Of a stretch of 64,000 bases of DNA, positions 1 through 14,600 are shown piece by piece. The stretch is from Dipylidium caninum (Eukaryota > Platyhelminthes > Cestoda > Cyclophyllidea > Dipylidiidae), in the NCBI GenBank assembly GCA_017562135.1, contig QEYB01000062.1:248001-312000 (forward strand), read 5' to 3'. The notes below the pieces were generated by a model, which was given only the letters and a program-made list of their open reading frames with translations, did not search any database and was not told the origin of the DNA. The position numbers were made by a program, and so were the translations under genes. Within the stretch, counting starts at the first letter, position 1. Every line of letters starts with the position of its first letter.

Positions 1-220
1 GATATTTTCAGCATTGCATAGTGAGGCAGAAATTGTCTGGCCTCTGGTAGCGACGCACTGGTGGAGGAAGCTGAACGCCGTTTTTTTGTCTGCTACCAAG
101 GAGGCAGACCATCCCTGAACACCGTAGTAGGGTAAACGGAGCTTGGAGGAAAGCCAGTCTACCGAAGTCACCAGCACTTTCGCCTTCTGATTAAAAGTTC
201 TCTCTTTTGTTCGCCTGCAG
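1..220 (+). other. Intron, 3' end
   Basis: This sequence ends in a pyrimidine-rich tract and a CAG acceptor at 218-220, directly before the open terminal exon at 221. I see no coding signal in it. The donor lies outside the window. Confidence 0.55.
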
Positions 221-1120
221 ACGGCATTCCCGATCAACTCGAGCTTCAATCCGTCGAAGCAGCCTTCGCCGTGCCGGTCACGGATGCAGGACGAGCGTCG
301 TCGGAAAATCAGCTGCGTGGAGCACGACATGCTCGTGGGGGGCACGTTGTTCGTGGCGCGAGACGAGGTGAATCGTAAATTTAGCGTGGGTTCACGCCTT
401 CTCCCCTCTCCAAACGGCCATGCTCACCACTACCGCCGCCCGGAGCGAAATACTAATAATAACGACAACAACAACAGTAGTAATGACAGCAGTTACCACC
501 TCGTCGTGAATACTGCGTATAATCGGCCGGCCTCGCGCAGCCACTCGGTGGACAATTCGTTGGCGGACAAGGCGGCCCCTTACCGCGACACCAATTCCAC
601 TGGCAGTGCCTACTCGGGGCGCAGCTACAGCTCGCTTAGTTCTGTTGAGAAGGAGAACATCTGGAGGTTGTCCGTCTCGTCCGACCCACGCTCTGGGTAC
701 GGCCGTTTCCTCAGTCCCAGTCCGAAGCGCTCCCTCAGGGATTGTGAACTGACCGCCGACATGTGCCTCAATTCGCTAGACTTTGTTCAAGAGGTGGGCT
801 ACTACCTGGACCCCTCGCACCGGCCGGAAGATAGCAGTGAGCCCCGAGTGCCGCAAGTTCCCACTCTGCAAATGGTGAATTTGGGCCGCCGGGGACGGTC
901 GCCGCAGCCGACGTCGTCGTTGACGCCGGTGGCGAGGGACAGAGCGAAGAGGCGAAGTGTGTTCAGCCAGTCAAACTTCTGTTTGGTGGACCAGATCTGC
1001 GAGGCCAACGAACCGACCAGTCCGCGCAGTGAGCACGAGTTCAACCTCATCGTGCCCGAGTCGCATCGGAGAGGCATCAGCCAGGGCGCCGGCAAGTCCC
1101 CGAACTGCAAAATAAGCTGA
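221..1120 (+). CDS. C-terminal exon of an unidentified Ser/Asn/Arg-rich protein (5' part outside window)
   Basis: An open frame runs from a good acceptor at 220 to a TGA at 1118-1120, giving about 299 residues in phase 0. An in-frame ATG lies at 284, but the frame is open upstream to the acceptor, so this is more likely the last exon of a gene that starts outside the window. The protein is hydrophilic. It has an Asn-rich run near 470-490, repeated SRS/SPSP/RSPQP serine-proline sites that look like phosphorylation targets, and basic stretches (RRGRSPQ, RAKRRS). It has no membrane segment, zinc finger or recognisable domain. It resembles a disordered cytoplasmic tail of a channel, kinase or scaffold protein, but I cannot name the family. 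Possible polyadenylation signals are ATTAAA at 1607 and AATAAA at 2413. Confidence 0.55.
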   Translation, partial: TAFPINSSFNPSKQPSPCRSRMQDERRRKISCVEHDMLVGGTLFVARDEVNRKFSVGSRLLPSPNGHAHHYRRPERNTNNNDNNNSSNDSSYHLVVNTAYNRPASRSHSVDNSLADKAAPYRDTNSTGSAYSGRSYSSLSSVEKENIWRLSVSSDPRSGYGRFLSPSPKRSLRDCELTADMCLNSLDFVQEVGYYLDPSHRPEDSSEPRVPQVPTLQMVNLGRRGRSPQPTSSLTPVARDRAKRRSVFSQSNFCLVDQICEANEPTSPRSEHEFNLIVPESHRRGISQGAGKSPNCKIS

Positions 1121-4100
1121 GGACGTGGACCGGACACCGCGACTCGCGTCGATTGCTCTCACTCGTGTCAGCATTCACCCTTTACAACTGCCTCTCCCCC
1201 ACCCCCCCCCCCCACACTATACATATTCCACTGTATTTACGATGACAAGCGAATAACACCTTTGGCTAGCACACCGGCTGCCCGAGGCTGCAGTGGGGGC
1301 GCGGGCGAAGCCATCAGGGCTCACTTCACCAGGCAGCGCCGACACAATCGGGAGAAGTGGCAGTTGGGGTGGAGCGAGTCGACCAAGCGCATCTCCCCGA
1401 TAAGTGGGCAGCCCCCGTCTCTTTGAGGGTAATTGCGAATGCACTGGGCGGAGGAGATGTGCACTTTAACGGTGGAGCGGTGAATTTTGTCACAGAGTCA
1501 CTTCAAGCTGTTTTGTGACCAAAGTTAACTTTTGTAGGAAAAGAAGTTTTTTTCCCCATTTTGCTCGTCTAATTGGTCTGCGGTGTCAACACGCCCCAGT
1601 CCTAATATTAAATGAACCTCAGTGTAAACGACTGTGAATGCTCTTCTCAACTGTTCGGCGGATCAAACTTGCTGCTGGCGAAAGGAGGGCGGCTTAAAAA
1701 CAACTCGAGACTGCATTAAAATACCCCTGGCGTTGAGAATGTTGCAGCTGCGTAGGCTTCGAGGCGATTTCGTGGGACAAAAAACCGTGGCTCCCCATGG
1801 GACTACGCCGTCCGTGCTATTCATTTCGGCAGGTGGGCGTGGGAGGACCAGGGCACCCGCTGGCCTCACCACAACTTTCGCCGCCTACTCGCGAAGGCTG
1901 GGCAGTAAGCGCGTGAAGTAAAAGAGGCGATTTGATGGGGGAAAGCGGCGTGACCGACCCGCCTCGGACGGAGGCTGCGACCCTAAGCACCCCTTTTTTC
2001 GGCGGAGACCTGGGCGTCAAGTCCAGCACCGAGGCGTTTGCCCCGGCCGCACCGCTTGGGGAGACTTCACTAAGCGGTGACCAGGCCTCAGACACCTCCA
2101 GCCCCGGTGCTCACACGGGAATCAGCCGCGGGAAATGGTCCACGTAGCACTGGGCGAAGTGGGAAACAATGAACTTGGGCACTGGGAAGACGCCGTAAGG
2201 GTGCAAAAGTCCCAGTCTTGGGAATGCCATTTGCGAAATGTAGGCAATTTTCATTCTGACTGAGCGAGAAATTGATTCATTAGGGAGGCGTCTTCACGTA
2301 ACTCCTGGCCCAACTAGCAAGGAGGACACTGCGCATTGTCATTTTACCAAATTAGTCTGAGTTGTAAAGAAACGCTCGAGGAAAGGTCTTTGTTTAGACA
2401 GTCGCTCTAGGCAATAAAAGACGCTTTACTTGGTGAGCTACAACAAAGCAAAGTGGATGTTGGTTAGAGCTACGGAGTGAGATGAATACGGACTCCCGGC
2501 ACGCGACATAGTAACATTTCATGTTACCATAACCGCGGGGTTGCACAGCCTGCCGGAAAATTGTTTGTGGTCCTGCGAACTAAATCGGACTCGCTGAGGA
2601 AGAATCCACTGGCTTCGAGCGTGTCCAACTTCTGAGAGCCGGTTCAAAATGCCCCTGTCTTTTGCGTTGACAAGTGGACTTAAGTGGACATTGACAGTGG
2701 CAAGGCGAAGTTGAGCCGCCCGAGCAGTCCGGGCAAAGGATGCTATCTTCGCCTTTTTTTGTGCACCCAAAAGGGGTGAATAAAAAATGGTGCAGGACCT
2801 CGGATTGATCAAACTAAGCGGTTTCTTATAGGCAAATTTTGTGAACTTATGGTGAGTTTAATGGGTACTTATTTGGAAATGGCGAGGAGAGGGTTTGAGC
2901 GCCACCACTAAGGAGTAAGGGGGACCGCGGTGAACCTTGTGCCACTCGCAGCCTCCGCAGGAAGGTCGTAATTCTCAAAAATGCTTCGCCGCCTCCATGC
3001 ATCCCTCCACTTCTCTGTGACCCGTCATCCCGGCAGCTGCGGATAAGGGGCGCCCACGCCCCCAACGCGGTGGTGAATGGGTGTTGGTGTCGCCTGTTCA
3101 AGCAGAACCAGCTCATCTCACTTGGTCCCGCTTCTTATTGAGGACGAAGGATGCACCCTCCCGGTCCAGCCACCCCTTCTGCCGAGTAAGAACTATTTCG
3201 TCGGCAGTGGTGAAAAAAATCGTGAGATGTTTAAGCTCATTCCATAATCTAGTCTCCTCCTTTTTAAGTAGAGCCCAAGGGACTAAGTAATCCCACTTTG
3301 GCTACACTGTGGGACGTAGGACTTTTGGTCTGTAGTTTTAAAATCCTCCTGCCCTTATCATAGGACGCCTATTAATCTTATGCCACCTTTGCCCTTAATT
3401 AGGTCCAGCACTAGCCCAACCGCCTAAAAGGGCACTTATGACCATTTCGGTGAGGTCGACCTCCGCGAGGTGGTCCGAGGCCCCACCGGCGTCGCCGCGT
3501 GGGGCGCAGCGGCACACGCGATCCCATTCGGGCGTGGAGGCGGTGGAAGAGCGGGTCAGCCGGCGACCAACGGCCACGCCCGGCGGAGACGACTCAAGGC
3601 AAAAAAGTCCCTCATCTATCACCTTCGCCATTTTTGAGAAAAATTGGCCAGACCATGAGAGAATACATGTGTTTGTAATATCAGAGGAACGACTTCGATG
3701 CTTGGGTGCAGCTGAGCACCGAGAGACACCGCATTCTCTCTGTGAGGAGGCAGTCTGCACCGGGGTTCGGACATCATCACCCAGTCCGCTGCGGCGAGCA
3801 CACAGTCGTAAAACTGTCTAGTTGAGCAGACAAGTCGATTCCTGTCAAAGTGCTTATTCGCTATGACAAGGGTTAGAAAAAATGAAACATGCACATTGTC
3901 GTAAATAGCTAGTTAAGGCAGCTTGCACTCTGCACACTTGGTACTTCGCTCCACTGTGAATGGCCCTCCTAAATGCATTTCAGCCTCCAAGCCTCGCGGT
4001 ACTGCTGAATATCACAAAGGATTTGAGAGCAACTTCCACCTGACCGCAGTACACTTCAGAAGGCCTTTCAGTCGTTCCTACGAGCCCATTGCAACGACGT

Positions 4101-5696
4101 CTGTAACCGCTATGGACGAGGCGACTTTCTCGTCCCCTTGTTTATTACAAACAATTCTTGACGGTACCAGCTACGAAGCTAGAAAAAAAAATAAACAGGA
4201 AAGGAAACGTCTAAAATGAGAATTCCTGTGTTTGAGATGCGAGTGAGGAAGAAGTGAAGTTAGACTCTGTAGTGTCAATCTTTCAGTGATACGACATTTT
4301 GATGTATCCTTCCTCGATTTGGTCGGACTGGATGCCAATGACGGGGAAAAATATTGCTAACGGCCCTTAGCCTCTTTACTTTTTACTCCTGCTGCTTCCT
4401 TTTGCTGGTGCTAACATGAGGGAAATAAGGGAAGTGAGATGGGTACCATATTCTGTTTGACCTTAGCTCAAAAACTAATTTATAAAGTACAGGGGATTCA
4501 CTCCTCAATTTAGATATAACTGATGCCATTGCAGAGAGAGTAGCAGCTAGTAAGTGCGATATTAGATTAAGTTAATCAAACTGTACGCTTCGGTATTGCT
4601 ATCGCTCCCTAATATCTCATTTTCTATTCCAGCATACCTGTGCTCCGCGGTCTGCGACTCTGAACCGCAAGGAGTGCGGATGCCGTGGCCTGCTGATTTC
4701 CCGATCTGTCTGGAAATTGGCAATAAACCCACCTCCCTCGCGGGGCCGTTAAAACTTACAGGGAGCCTCGGAACGTTACACTCCTAGCCACCGCCTATAT
4801 CGTTATGGTCATCCATACTTTAATTATACAAACGTTTGCTGTAACCGAGTTTACAATGATCTAACACTGTCAATCCAGATGCTAAAGAAATCGACATGCT
4901 CCGGAGACCACATGGTTGCCTGTAGGCTTCCTGGGAAGTAGCACTTAACCAGCTTGCTCTGAAACAAGGAAATATCGTCATTATTGCCATTGTTGTTGCT
5001 ATTACTGTTATTATTATGTTCCGTTTTCTTTTTCATTTGTTTATATACGTTCATGTTTCGGGTACCACATTGTTGGCGGCGAAAAGGGTGCACAACTAAA
5101 GTAAATAATAACTTTAATTCCATTGAATGAGCATGAGAACACGTCAACACAGGTTTTAGACACATTTTATGTATGTCATGCATACAATCGCATGCGACAG
5201 GAAGATTATAGTGTTATTCAGCTTATGGGAGTGTCTGCCCTCGAGTTCAGCATATAAAACAATTATTTTTGCGAACATGAAAACATGAGCACGAAAATAA
5301 AGTGCCTCCGAGGTTCATACTGTAAAAATAAGTTAGATGTGCTAAGGCCAGACGCTAGTGTGTATTTAGACATTTCACCTTTCTGACTTTCTTCTCTTAT
5401 GAAATTCGAAACTAAAAAATCCATGCACTTACCGATACATTTCAGGAATGTGTGTTCTTCGGGAAAGCCCCCATCTTTCTCCAAATTTGCATTTTTTACA
5501 TGCGTCATTAATCAAACAAATCCTTTGCTTTTTAATATAAGTTCCTGCTTAGCTATTCTTTCATTAGGTTTTTATTTTCGGAAGAATAAACTTAAAAGTG
5601 AGGTACGCAGGATATTGGTGCATCCGAAGGTCGTTAATGTATTTGTCACCTGTCGCATTTCAAAATCTCTCCAGTGGGAGTTTACACCCTTCTAAG
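1121..5696. other. 3' UTR and intergenic sequence; no supported gene
   Basis: This stretch holds a C12 run at 1202-1213, candidate polyadenylation signals at 1607 and 2413, and short ORFs in all frames that lack splice support or recognisable motifs. From about 4800 the sequence becomes AT-rich. An isolated acceptor-like site before about 4631 opens a 50-codon frame, but it has no partner exon. Confidence 0.5.
2413..2418 (+). terminator. AATAAA polyadenylation signal candidate
   Basis: A canonical hexamer lies about 1.3 kb after the stop of the first gene. ATTAAA at 1607-1612 is a nearer alternative. Confidence 0.3.
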
Positions 5697-8600
5697 ATGG
5701 CTGGGAGTCAGGTTTCGACGCTGTTACAAGAGATAAAAAGCGCGCTATATCCAGAAACTGCCTCTAATGTTGGGTCATCCGTTCGCTTGAGGTCAAAATC
5801 TGTTATGAGTAAAGTTGGAAAAGTTCACGGTTCAGCCTACATGCTTGCCAACATATCCAGGAACTTATGCTCATCGTATGTATCAAACGTTTCTATAATA
5901 TTTCCTTAGAATTCAGGAAAACCCTTTGGTCGTTCCGCTAATGGCTCAAATAAGGAAGCATCTTCCCTACCCAGTTGAATTCCCCATTGATAGTAAGCTT
6001 AACTCCGGGTATAATCTTACATCTTGCCCTTCATTGAACGCAATATTTCCATCACATTCTTTTTAATGGTCTGTTTGTGTTCATGCGAGCTTTCAGTAAA
6101 GTGGACCATACCTCATTTGATGGAGTTTCAGAGAGCTATTAGTAACACGCCAGAAATAAATATGCGCACATAAAACCACATTAGCATAATTGTTCTTCAT
6201 CATTTTGGGTATATTAGTCGAGATATTTTTTCGGGGTAAACGGTTTAATTAAGCCGTGGTACGTTAAAATTATTGGAATTTTCTATTTGCATTTCTTATT
6301 CAGGTTCCGGATTTTGTTCCTTTGATGAAGTTCAACGTCGAGGAATGGACAATCTAAAACATGCCCTTCTGAGCACTATTACGGAAGCTCAAGCCAATCA
6401 AGACTTTTCAAGCTGAAACAGTTCCTCATCGGATTAAGCAGATTTCAGTTTCTTCGGTTGTAAACAGGCGTAGAAGACAGGAAGATAGGTGGTTTTTTGA
6501 GCCGGATCTCGTTGCCTATGCACCTTTTGATAAGGTAAGGAATTCCTTTCTTAGAACTGACTGGTCTGAAAATGTATTATCCTTATCCAGAAAGGTACAT
6601 GAATACACATTTGATTGCTCATACGGGCCTAACCCAATCCAATTTTTTTTCATGATTCTAAAACTAGTAGGTCCGGAAGCAATCTTATCCTTTTCAAATT
6701 TCTGATAACTTGAAAGAATGCAAAAGAGTAAATGGATGTAGTTATTTTTCACTAATGCATTTTTTTCATTAGCGTATTATATAGTTCAAGGGAAGGCAAT
6801 ATGCCAGCGGCACTGGACTCATTGCCTGGTTTTTTCGCCACCAACGTAATTTAGCGTGTATCTGTAGCACAAGATGGCAACTGGATTGAGATCTCAGATA
6901 ATTTCTTCCTTGTTTAGTTTATTGTTAACGCCAATAGCTGCAACTGCTTACGCATTTCATGACGTGTCGTCTCTTAATTTAATGTATCTCCTTTTAATTC
7001 TTTTACGACTAGCCTTTTTGATGACCCTTTGGTAGTTTACTTTATTTGTCGTTAATTTGTTTTTATTAAGACGCCTTGTTTGTAGAAATATCTTTAACAC
7101 GCAGCTGAATCTCCGTTCATGTTAGAGAACAGGCGCCTTTCACTCCCTTTTGTTTTCTTCATATTTTCAACCAAATCTTGTTTTCAAGAAAATGAATTAC
7201 TCTGTCGCAAATGATTCTTGGGATCCGAAACTTTATGCCGACAATGGTGACGCCCATTGATTCATTTTTGTATCTACATTTATTTTTATTCCTGGAGTCC
7301 AATCCCTTACGACACTTTGTTTTCGATTATTAACCTATTTTTGGTTGTAATAGAATTCTTTAGGCATTTAAAGATGATGAACAGATGCCAAGCTAGCTTT
7401 TAGCGCAAGTTTATGGAAATGTTTTGCTCTACCATAAATAGAAAAGGCAAAAAGATAAGTCCACCATCTGTCACTGTTGCTCTGTCCCAGTTTTATCAAG
7501 ACCCTATTCATCTATATAATAGAGTAATAGCATCCGGTGGTCATCTTGAGGCCCACTTTGACCTCTTATTCATTTTCGATTACTCGTTTATTCATTCATG
7601 CGCAGTGATGGGTCGTATAGTCATGAGTTCTGCTCCATTCAATTAATCTTGATTGCCTAATTGGCGGTCGACTGTAAAGTGCAGCCACGGAAATGACAAA
7701 AATCTGTTTAGGCTTTCCAATTAACTCAACAGAATCCCTTTGCACCATTTTTATCGCCTAAATCTAATGATCAATCGTTACCAACTACAGTATCTTGTTT
7801 CCCCAAAGTGCCCAATGGCCAAATCATCTCCCCGATTCCGCATGCGCTCAGTTTTGCTCGTTTCCACCTGCTTTACTGTGGTTGTTTGTTCTAATGTTGT
7901 GGCATTTTGTCAGTGGGTTTTCACCGCGTTGACTAATACTCCACAGGGATTATTCCGTATTAGCTGTGCATGTGCGTGCGTTTGCGTAGTATTCTGAAGA
8001 AGGCTCGCGGTCGGAGAAACCAATGATGACGGTCGGCTTAGTAACGCCACCGGTAAACCACCATGTGGCTGTTTCATAGTTTCCCTCTCCTTCTCTTTTC
8101 TTCCAGTTGACACACACTTCTGTCACACAATTCTTAATCCTATTCGTGCTCGTTGAACAGAGATGGCATTATATTGCAATCGGCTGCTTGTTATCCCGCT
8201 ACTTCTCAGCTGTTAACTGTGAAGAGCTTCAGCCATTTTCCATGGAGAGATGGCACCCGAACATTCAATATCGCTGCTCTCTAATTTCCCTTCTCTAGGC
8301 ATCACCACACATCTATTTTTTTAAAGAAAACATAGGATGTTTTTAAAATCTGGTAAAATTGCTCTGGAAATCCGACTTATGTCTGAGTTTTTCCCAGCTA
8401 TTACGGGTTTCCTCGAAAATTTTGATCCTTTAAACTAAACATCAGTAGTTCATATAGTAAATGTTGCGACGTTTTCGACGAACGGCTAATTTTGCTAAAT
8501 CACTGGTCCCGTCGAGTTTCGTTACTGGTTCCTACCATAGTCTACTGTTTATGTACGCAAAAAAGTGATGCTTCAACTTGTTGAATATTAATTCTCGTGC

Positions 8601-11600
8601 ACTTTAACTTACTATTCGGATGAGTGCCTCAGCGGCTTTTTCATCTAAACCTGTTTTCCCAGTCCCCTTGCATACTGCCATATCGAAACTGATATATGAA
8701 ACGATGCCAGACACAGTTCAAATACTTTATGCCTATTTCAAGGACCAAACTGAAAACTTCTCGAAGCTGCGTCGTCAAGACTATCCCCAGATCGCTGGCT
8801 GTGGTGTCTTTGATGGCCATGGGGGACCAGAAGCAGCTGAGCACTGCTCAAATTTGACTCCTTTCCTTCTCAGTCGCCGTTTGCAGCGGCGATTCCTCGA
8901 GACAGGCCTTCGCAAATCTTCTGAAACCATCCCCGACATCCTCACCAGCGTTATCCACGAGTTGAACTTTTCGGTTGCAGACTGTCATCGTCAGAAGGTA
9001 AGGTTTCTCCCCTGCCGTCTGTACTATGCACCCACTTTTGAAGGTCATCGGTGCAGTTGGAGAGTCAGTACCTATTTTAGCGTCGAATCGCTACTGTACT
9101 TTTATGTCTGTTTAAAACAGACACCAACGTGCTCATACTTTTTCGTGTCTATCGCCCTTGGCGATCCTTTTCATAACCACCCTATTCGCCAAATTGACAG
9201 TAGTTTCTGTGGGATTTGCCCAGAAAGTAGCCATGAGCCTTAAGTAATTCTGGTTTTGAACTTTCGACACTAACTTGATATTTTGTGGATTTGGACACGA
9301 TAATGATATGCATCTTCCGTGTTTTATGGGACTGTGTGAAGCCTTTTTTCAATAAATTTATCCTTTATAATTGCTTACCCTGTGTACTTTTCCTAAACTC
9401 TGCCATTTTGAGGTTAACCATTGTTCATACAATTTGGCAGTATCACCTACTTCATGCAAGTAAACCGCTGTTTTCTCCGTGCGAAGAACGTTAGTTTTTC
9501 TTCACCCCTGTTTGGAATAAACTCCCTTCCAATATGTTTCACTGGTCCAATTTACTTGCCGACCGGTCTACCTTTGGGGGGCTGCAAACAGAAGACACTG
9601 GCCACTGGGTTCGCACCCTTCACCAGCCTAACACTCAGACTACTTTAAAAGACGCCTGTTCGGATATGAGGAGTCGAGATATTTGCGAGTGACTTGATAA
9701 GGCTTGTGCACATGCATCTGAAAACAGCGACTAATTTTTCTTAAAAGCGACCGTCAATAAACAAGAATTTCACTCATATTTGGACAGTTCAGAAGTGTAG
9801 TTCCACCACTTGTTTATCACGTGTGACAGTCTTTTTTCCTGTGACGTCCAAATGCTTTTCTAGAAGTTCTTGCCTTCATTTTTGTCAACTTGGAGTGGAG
9901 TTGGACGTTTAATCTGTCTTGCTTTTCTTTAACACCCTGTATTCTCCCTCCCCTTCAATCGGCGTCTTTTCCTTCTCCGCTATTTGCTTAAATTTTTGAG
10001 TTTGTGTGTGTGTCTGTGTGTGCACGGGGTGAATTTCGGTGTCGCATCTCGAAGTGACACTGGGTGAACTCGAAGTGCATCTGTTAAATTCTCCGCTCCC
10101 CTTGTACTCCGCTCCTCAGAGGTCACAGGGCGCCTCTGTTCTACGCGCCCACTGCGATTCAGTGCACTTCCAATTTTTTGCCATCAACTCTTTTGCAAGC
10201 AGCCTTGGTTTTGAACCACCTTTCGTAGCAATTAGAATCCGCCAAAAAAACTGTCAGTGTTCACTAATTACCTCGCATTTTGTGCACAGGGCGGAATCGT
10301 ATGTGTACGTCCTTCGTTTTGGCATCGGTTGGTAAATTGGCGACCTCCTAATTGTGAAATTTTATTATGAATATTACCGGTTCTCTTAATTTTAGCCTGT
10401 GCGAATTGATTAGTACGTTTCGCGGAAAAAAAATACTGTTTTGGATTGCACAGAAGCGTCATTTTCTGTGCATCCTGAAATCCACTTAAAGCGATTTGCT
10501 CTAAGTATAATGGGACTACACTTGTTCCCATCCTCTTCCGCGCCTCTGCGATGTGTCTCGTCACTCGCGTAAACGCACATCATAGTAGCGTTTTCGATCA
10601 TTTGTGTGCGCCCTCCTAACTGTCAAATCCACTTTGACTCCGATGCCGTTTGTCTCGCCTCCGCTCGCCCACTCTCCCATTAGATCACTTACCGCCTTCA
10701 TTCGGCGTTAGCCTTCAAAATCACTCACGAATTTCTCCTCTATGGCGCCGTCCACCTCTACCTACTGACAAACCCGGTGAGCGTTGCGAGTGTCGTCTGT
10801 CGACGGAAGTCATAACACCCGGGGAGAGCAAAAGAACCGCACCACTAGATGAAAGCCTAAGTGTTTGTGTGTGTGCACGTGAGTCACTTCGGTGTACGAG
10901 CCTGTGGTGCACCCGTCAGTCCTGAAACCACGGGCATCGGTGTTGTTGCTCTTGCTATCCTCCGTCAAGTTGGGTGTGCGCTTGGCTATTTTTAACTCGG
11001 ACCTATTCAGTGACTTGTGCCCGACCACAAAATCATGTTTGCAGCTGCATACCATCCCAATTCCCCGGTCAACTCGATGCCAAGAAGTTCTACTTTCCTC
11101 CGAATAACAAGATGCGCTTTTCCCCACAACCGGTTAATAACTGGCAAGTGAACGGGCCGTTGATCAGTTGAGTGTTCTGCCCCGTCGGGGCGGAACAAGC
11201 CCCGGCTTTTAACTAACTCCCCGCTACGTGTAAATTCATTTTCCTGTTTGCTTATCTACTTCGTGCAAACATTTGCCTCAATGTCAACTTTTGGTGCCAT
11301 TTTTGGTGCATTAAAGAACAACATGAGTGCTGTTTTGTTCTCCTTTCCCTCCTCATGCGAAGCCAACCGCCGTCACATCACAACTCTGGAATTCTTGATT
11401 TACATTGTCAGCAAGCGTTTTACTCTTAAGTCTGCAAGACTCCGATTATTCGCGTGGTTCCTCTCTCGCCGACATTACTCACAAGAGTTTTTTTACGCGG
11501 AAGTATTTTGTTTGACAAGCCCTTAGACATGGACACCAAAGACTGGCCCGGTTTCTAAGAAAATCCATCTGAACTGGATCTGATTTCCTGATAGCTGATG

Positions 11601-14600
11601 ATTTCAACTTTTGACATTTCGGCCATCGAAGACATTTAAACATGAGTCGACATTTTGCTTGACCAAATAAACTAACTGGACCGGCTGTCTTGCTAATTTT
11701 TGCCTAACCGGTTATAGCCGACTCGAGGGGCTAGCATACCCTACTATCAATGCGGGTGTAGTCAACTCATTCTTCTCCCTACTGACCCGCATGTGGGCAT
11801 GATTAATTACCCTTTGCTGACACCTCTCTCCCAGGCATTTTAGGCGTGCTTTGGGGGTGCTTCGTCTGCTACAGCCCCTTATTACGATACCGCGGTGAGC
11901 TGTCAACTTCGCCTTCTTCCTTTCTCTCATGGTTTGAGTCTTGATAGCCACTGACAAAAGCTCCTAGAATTCTTCTCTTTTTGAAACCTTTTCCTCACCT
12001 TTCAAAAAATTGCCAACTTAACCACTGACACACAAATGGTACATTTCCTCCTATTTATGGACGTTTTAACCGATTGAAATGGCTTAGTCCTCGTCTCTTG
12101 CTTTTCACTAGATGCTTGGCCCCTCCTCTCACTCGGCCCCTTCCCCTCTTTTTGTGGACCACACGACTCCCGTCTGCCTGACGCTCCCCGCCACAGGCAT
12201 CGTCCTCTGATTTTGTGCTTAGAGGCATTTTCCAATTCATATCCACGTACCACCTGCACTCGCCCCCTCTGGTTACCCACGGTTGCCCCCCTCCCTTCCA
12301 ATCGTCAGCCTAACGCATATGACAGTGGAAAATCCTCCTCTACTCTGTGGAAGGGAGTCTTACTTACTGGGGGATTTCGGGGGCATTTAACCTGCTTTTC
12401 GCCTCAGCATTCACTAGTTCTCACCATTTTCCTCCGGCAGGATTGATTGTCCTGAGTTCGACATAGACGTAACACGCTTGGCCGCTCTATCGCACTTATT
12501 TTTTCCCTCCTTTCCTCTCCATTGACCTTATAAAACCCGTGCTACTCGCGGCACACAGGTGTGACGCCCCAATTCTCCCACCTCAACCAGGGGGAGTGTT
12601 TTCTCTTAGTTCATCTTAACTGTGGGACATTTTTCCTCCAACGGTTTAACCGTTGTAATGGAGCGGTGGTCGGAGGCTCGGAATGTTTCCATAATTGCAC
12701 ACTAAACTTATAACAATGTTGTTTCACAGGGCAACAAAGTGTCTCTACTGGGGTTACGCACTTATTTGAAAAACAAAACGCGTACTGCCCTTCCACCAAT
12801 AGACAAACACTTTTATTTATTATTTCCCCTTTTGCTAAGCTTTATTGACTTTTTCTCCATGGGCGATAGCGAGTAGTTCATTCTTATTTGTTTTTGTGCA
12901 TGGTAAAAAAGTTGACTCAATTCGAGCGGTCTGTTTTTACTGTTTGATTCAAAAAAACACTAAGCACCTGAATGTTCGGCAACCCGTTGCACCAAAATCT
13001 ATGGCCGTGGAACGGAAATTTAATCGTCAACTGCAACTAGAGTATTCCGGCCGCCTTTTTAAGCCGGGACTGCAGGTTTCTTAGGAGCTTTTATCTCCAC
13101 ATATATGCTTGAGCTTGCTCAAATTTTTTGCGATTTTTTGCGCCTCTTCGAGTTCTTTCCTCAACCATGAATTCACACCCATATTTGGCGCGTACTGATT
13201 TTATTTTTCCACTATAACTTATTTGTCTATAACTTCACCGTGCGACTGTGGAGATCTCGAGACTTGAGGCTTTTCAGTAATTTGGATCACTTTTATTCCA
13301 TCCTTATTGGCATGAACAGTCGCTGCTGCCGTCTTGACCCTTGGTCCCAACGACGCATCCATCCTAATGAGGGTGCGTGTATATCCACTGTAGCTTAACA
13401 GTCATCGTTCGTCTGGCCCCAATCTGAGGGCATTTCGTTTTTGTGAGGACATGTTTCACTTGTTTAACGATACATTCCCTCGATTTTTTTTTCAGTTCAT
13501 TGTTTTGGTGTCTTTTCAGCTGTGGAGCTCAGGTACAACAGCGACCATCTGCCTAATTTATGGCAATTATATCTACACCAGTTGGATAGGCGATTCGCAA
13601 GGAGTCCTCTTCAACTCTACAAACAACTTCGTCAGCAAGTTGACGCCCTCGAGTCACAGTCCTTGTAAGCCAACGTCTCAGGAAAAGTCTCTCCGTCCTG
13701 CTGAAGTATCCACTCCACCGTCCAAACTCTTTGGCACCGCCACTGTCGACATCCCAACTACTGACGCCAGTGAGACAACGGCGCGCGAAAAGAGCCAAAC
13801 CCACCCGAGGTCTCTCGACGTAGAGTCGATCCATTCTCCCTCCATTGGTGCCAGCGCTCTCATCTCACCGACCTCTCCTCGTACACGAGCTGCTCGCTGG
13901 GGGCTCTCCTTCGCCTGGCTTACCTCCTTAGTCCGTGGCAGCGGTGGGACCAGTGCCAGCAGCAAGGAGTCGAGTCCATCAGAGGTACCACAGGCCCAAC
14001 TGCGTGTCCGAGCGCCTCTTGCTACGCAGGAGGTAGAGGAGGTGGAGCTGGCGGAAGTGGAAACTTCGAGAGCGGCCCCGGTATCGCAGACGGCGTTGGG
14101 TAATGTTGCTCGCGTGCCCTTCCGCTATGGCTCGTTGCCCATTGGAAAGAGGAAGGAACGCCAACGTCATCATCATCACCATCATCAACAGCAATGCAGG
14201 GGAAATGGAGGAACAGTTTCGGTAGCAACAAAACGTTTAAGCGCTCATTTCTCCGAACCTTCGTTGAATATTGCCTCTGCCTCGACGGGTACGAGCGCTG
14301 TCTTGGATCCGGCTGCAATCGCCCTCTCCGCTGGTCATCGAATTAGCCCCGCTGGCAACATGCGTGGCAGTCGGTCCACCTCGACGGTGGAAAAATCTCC
14401 TTCTGATTCACTCACGTCGGCCTTTCACATCCTTACTCCTCGCCTCCACCGACCTGAGTATCCGGTAAAGGTCTCCTATTCCACATACACCCACATTTTC
14501 TCCCGGTTATTATTTACTCTCCATGGCTGTTTCGATTTTGGTTTGGTTCTAATTCATTGTATTGGCACTGAACGCCTTATCAGGACCAGCCAATCTAGTT

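Noticed and set aside
4631..4787. Short open frame after a TTCCAG acceptor at about 4630
   Set aside because: No partner exon in phase, no motif, and it lies between two genes with complete local structures.
6304..6418. Possible PP2C exon after the CAG at 6301-6303, frame containing FDEVQRRGMDNLKHALL
   Set aside because: The frame ends at a TGA, and its phase fits neither exon 1 nor the frame of the following RRRQED exon. The acceptor at 6467 fits both.
8620..9243. The full 207-codon open frame around the DGHGG motif as one exon
   Set aside because: Only 8743-8997 fits. The 5' part is not in phase with the RRRQED exon, and a GTAAGG donor at 8998 precedes sequence without PP2C similarity.
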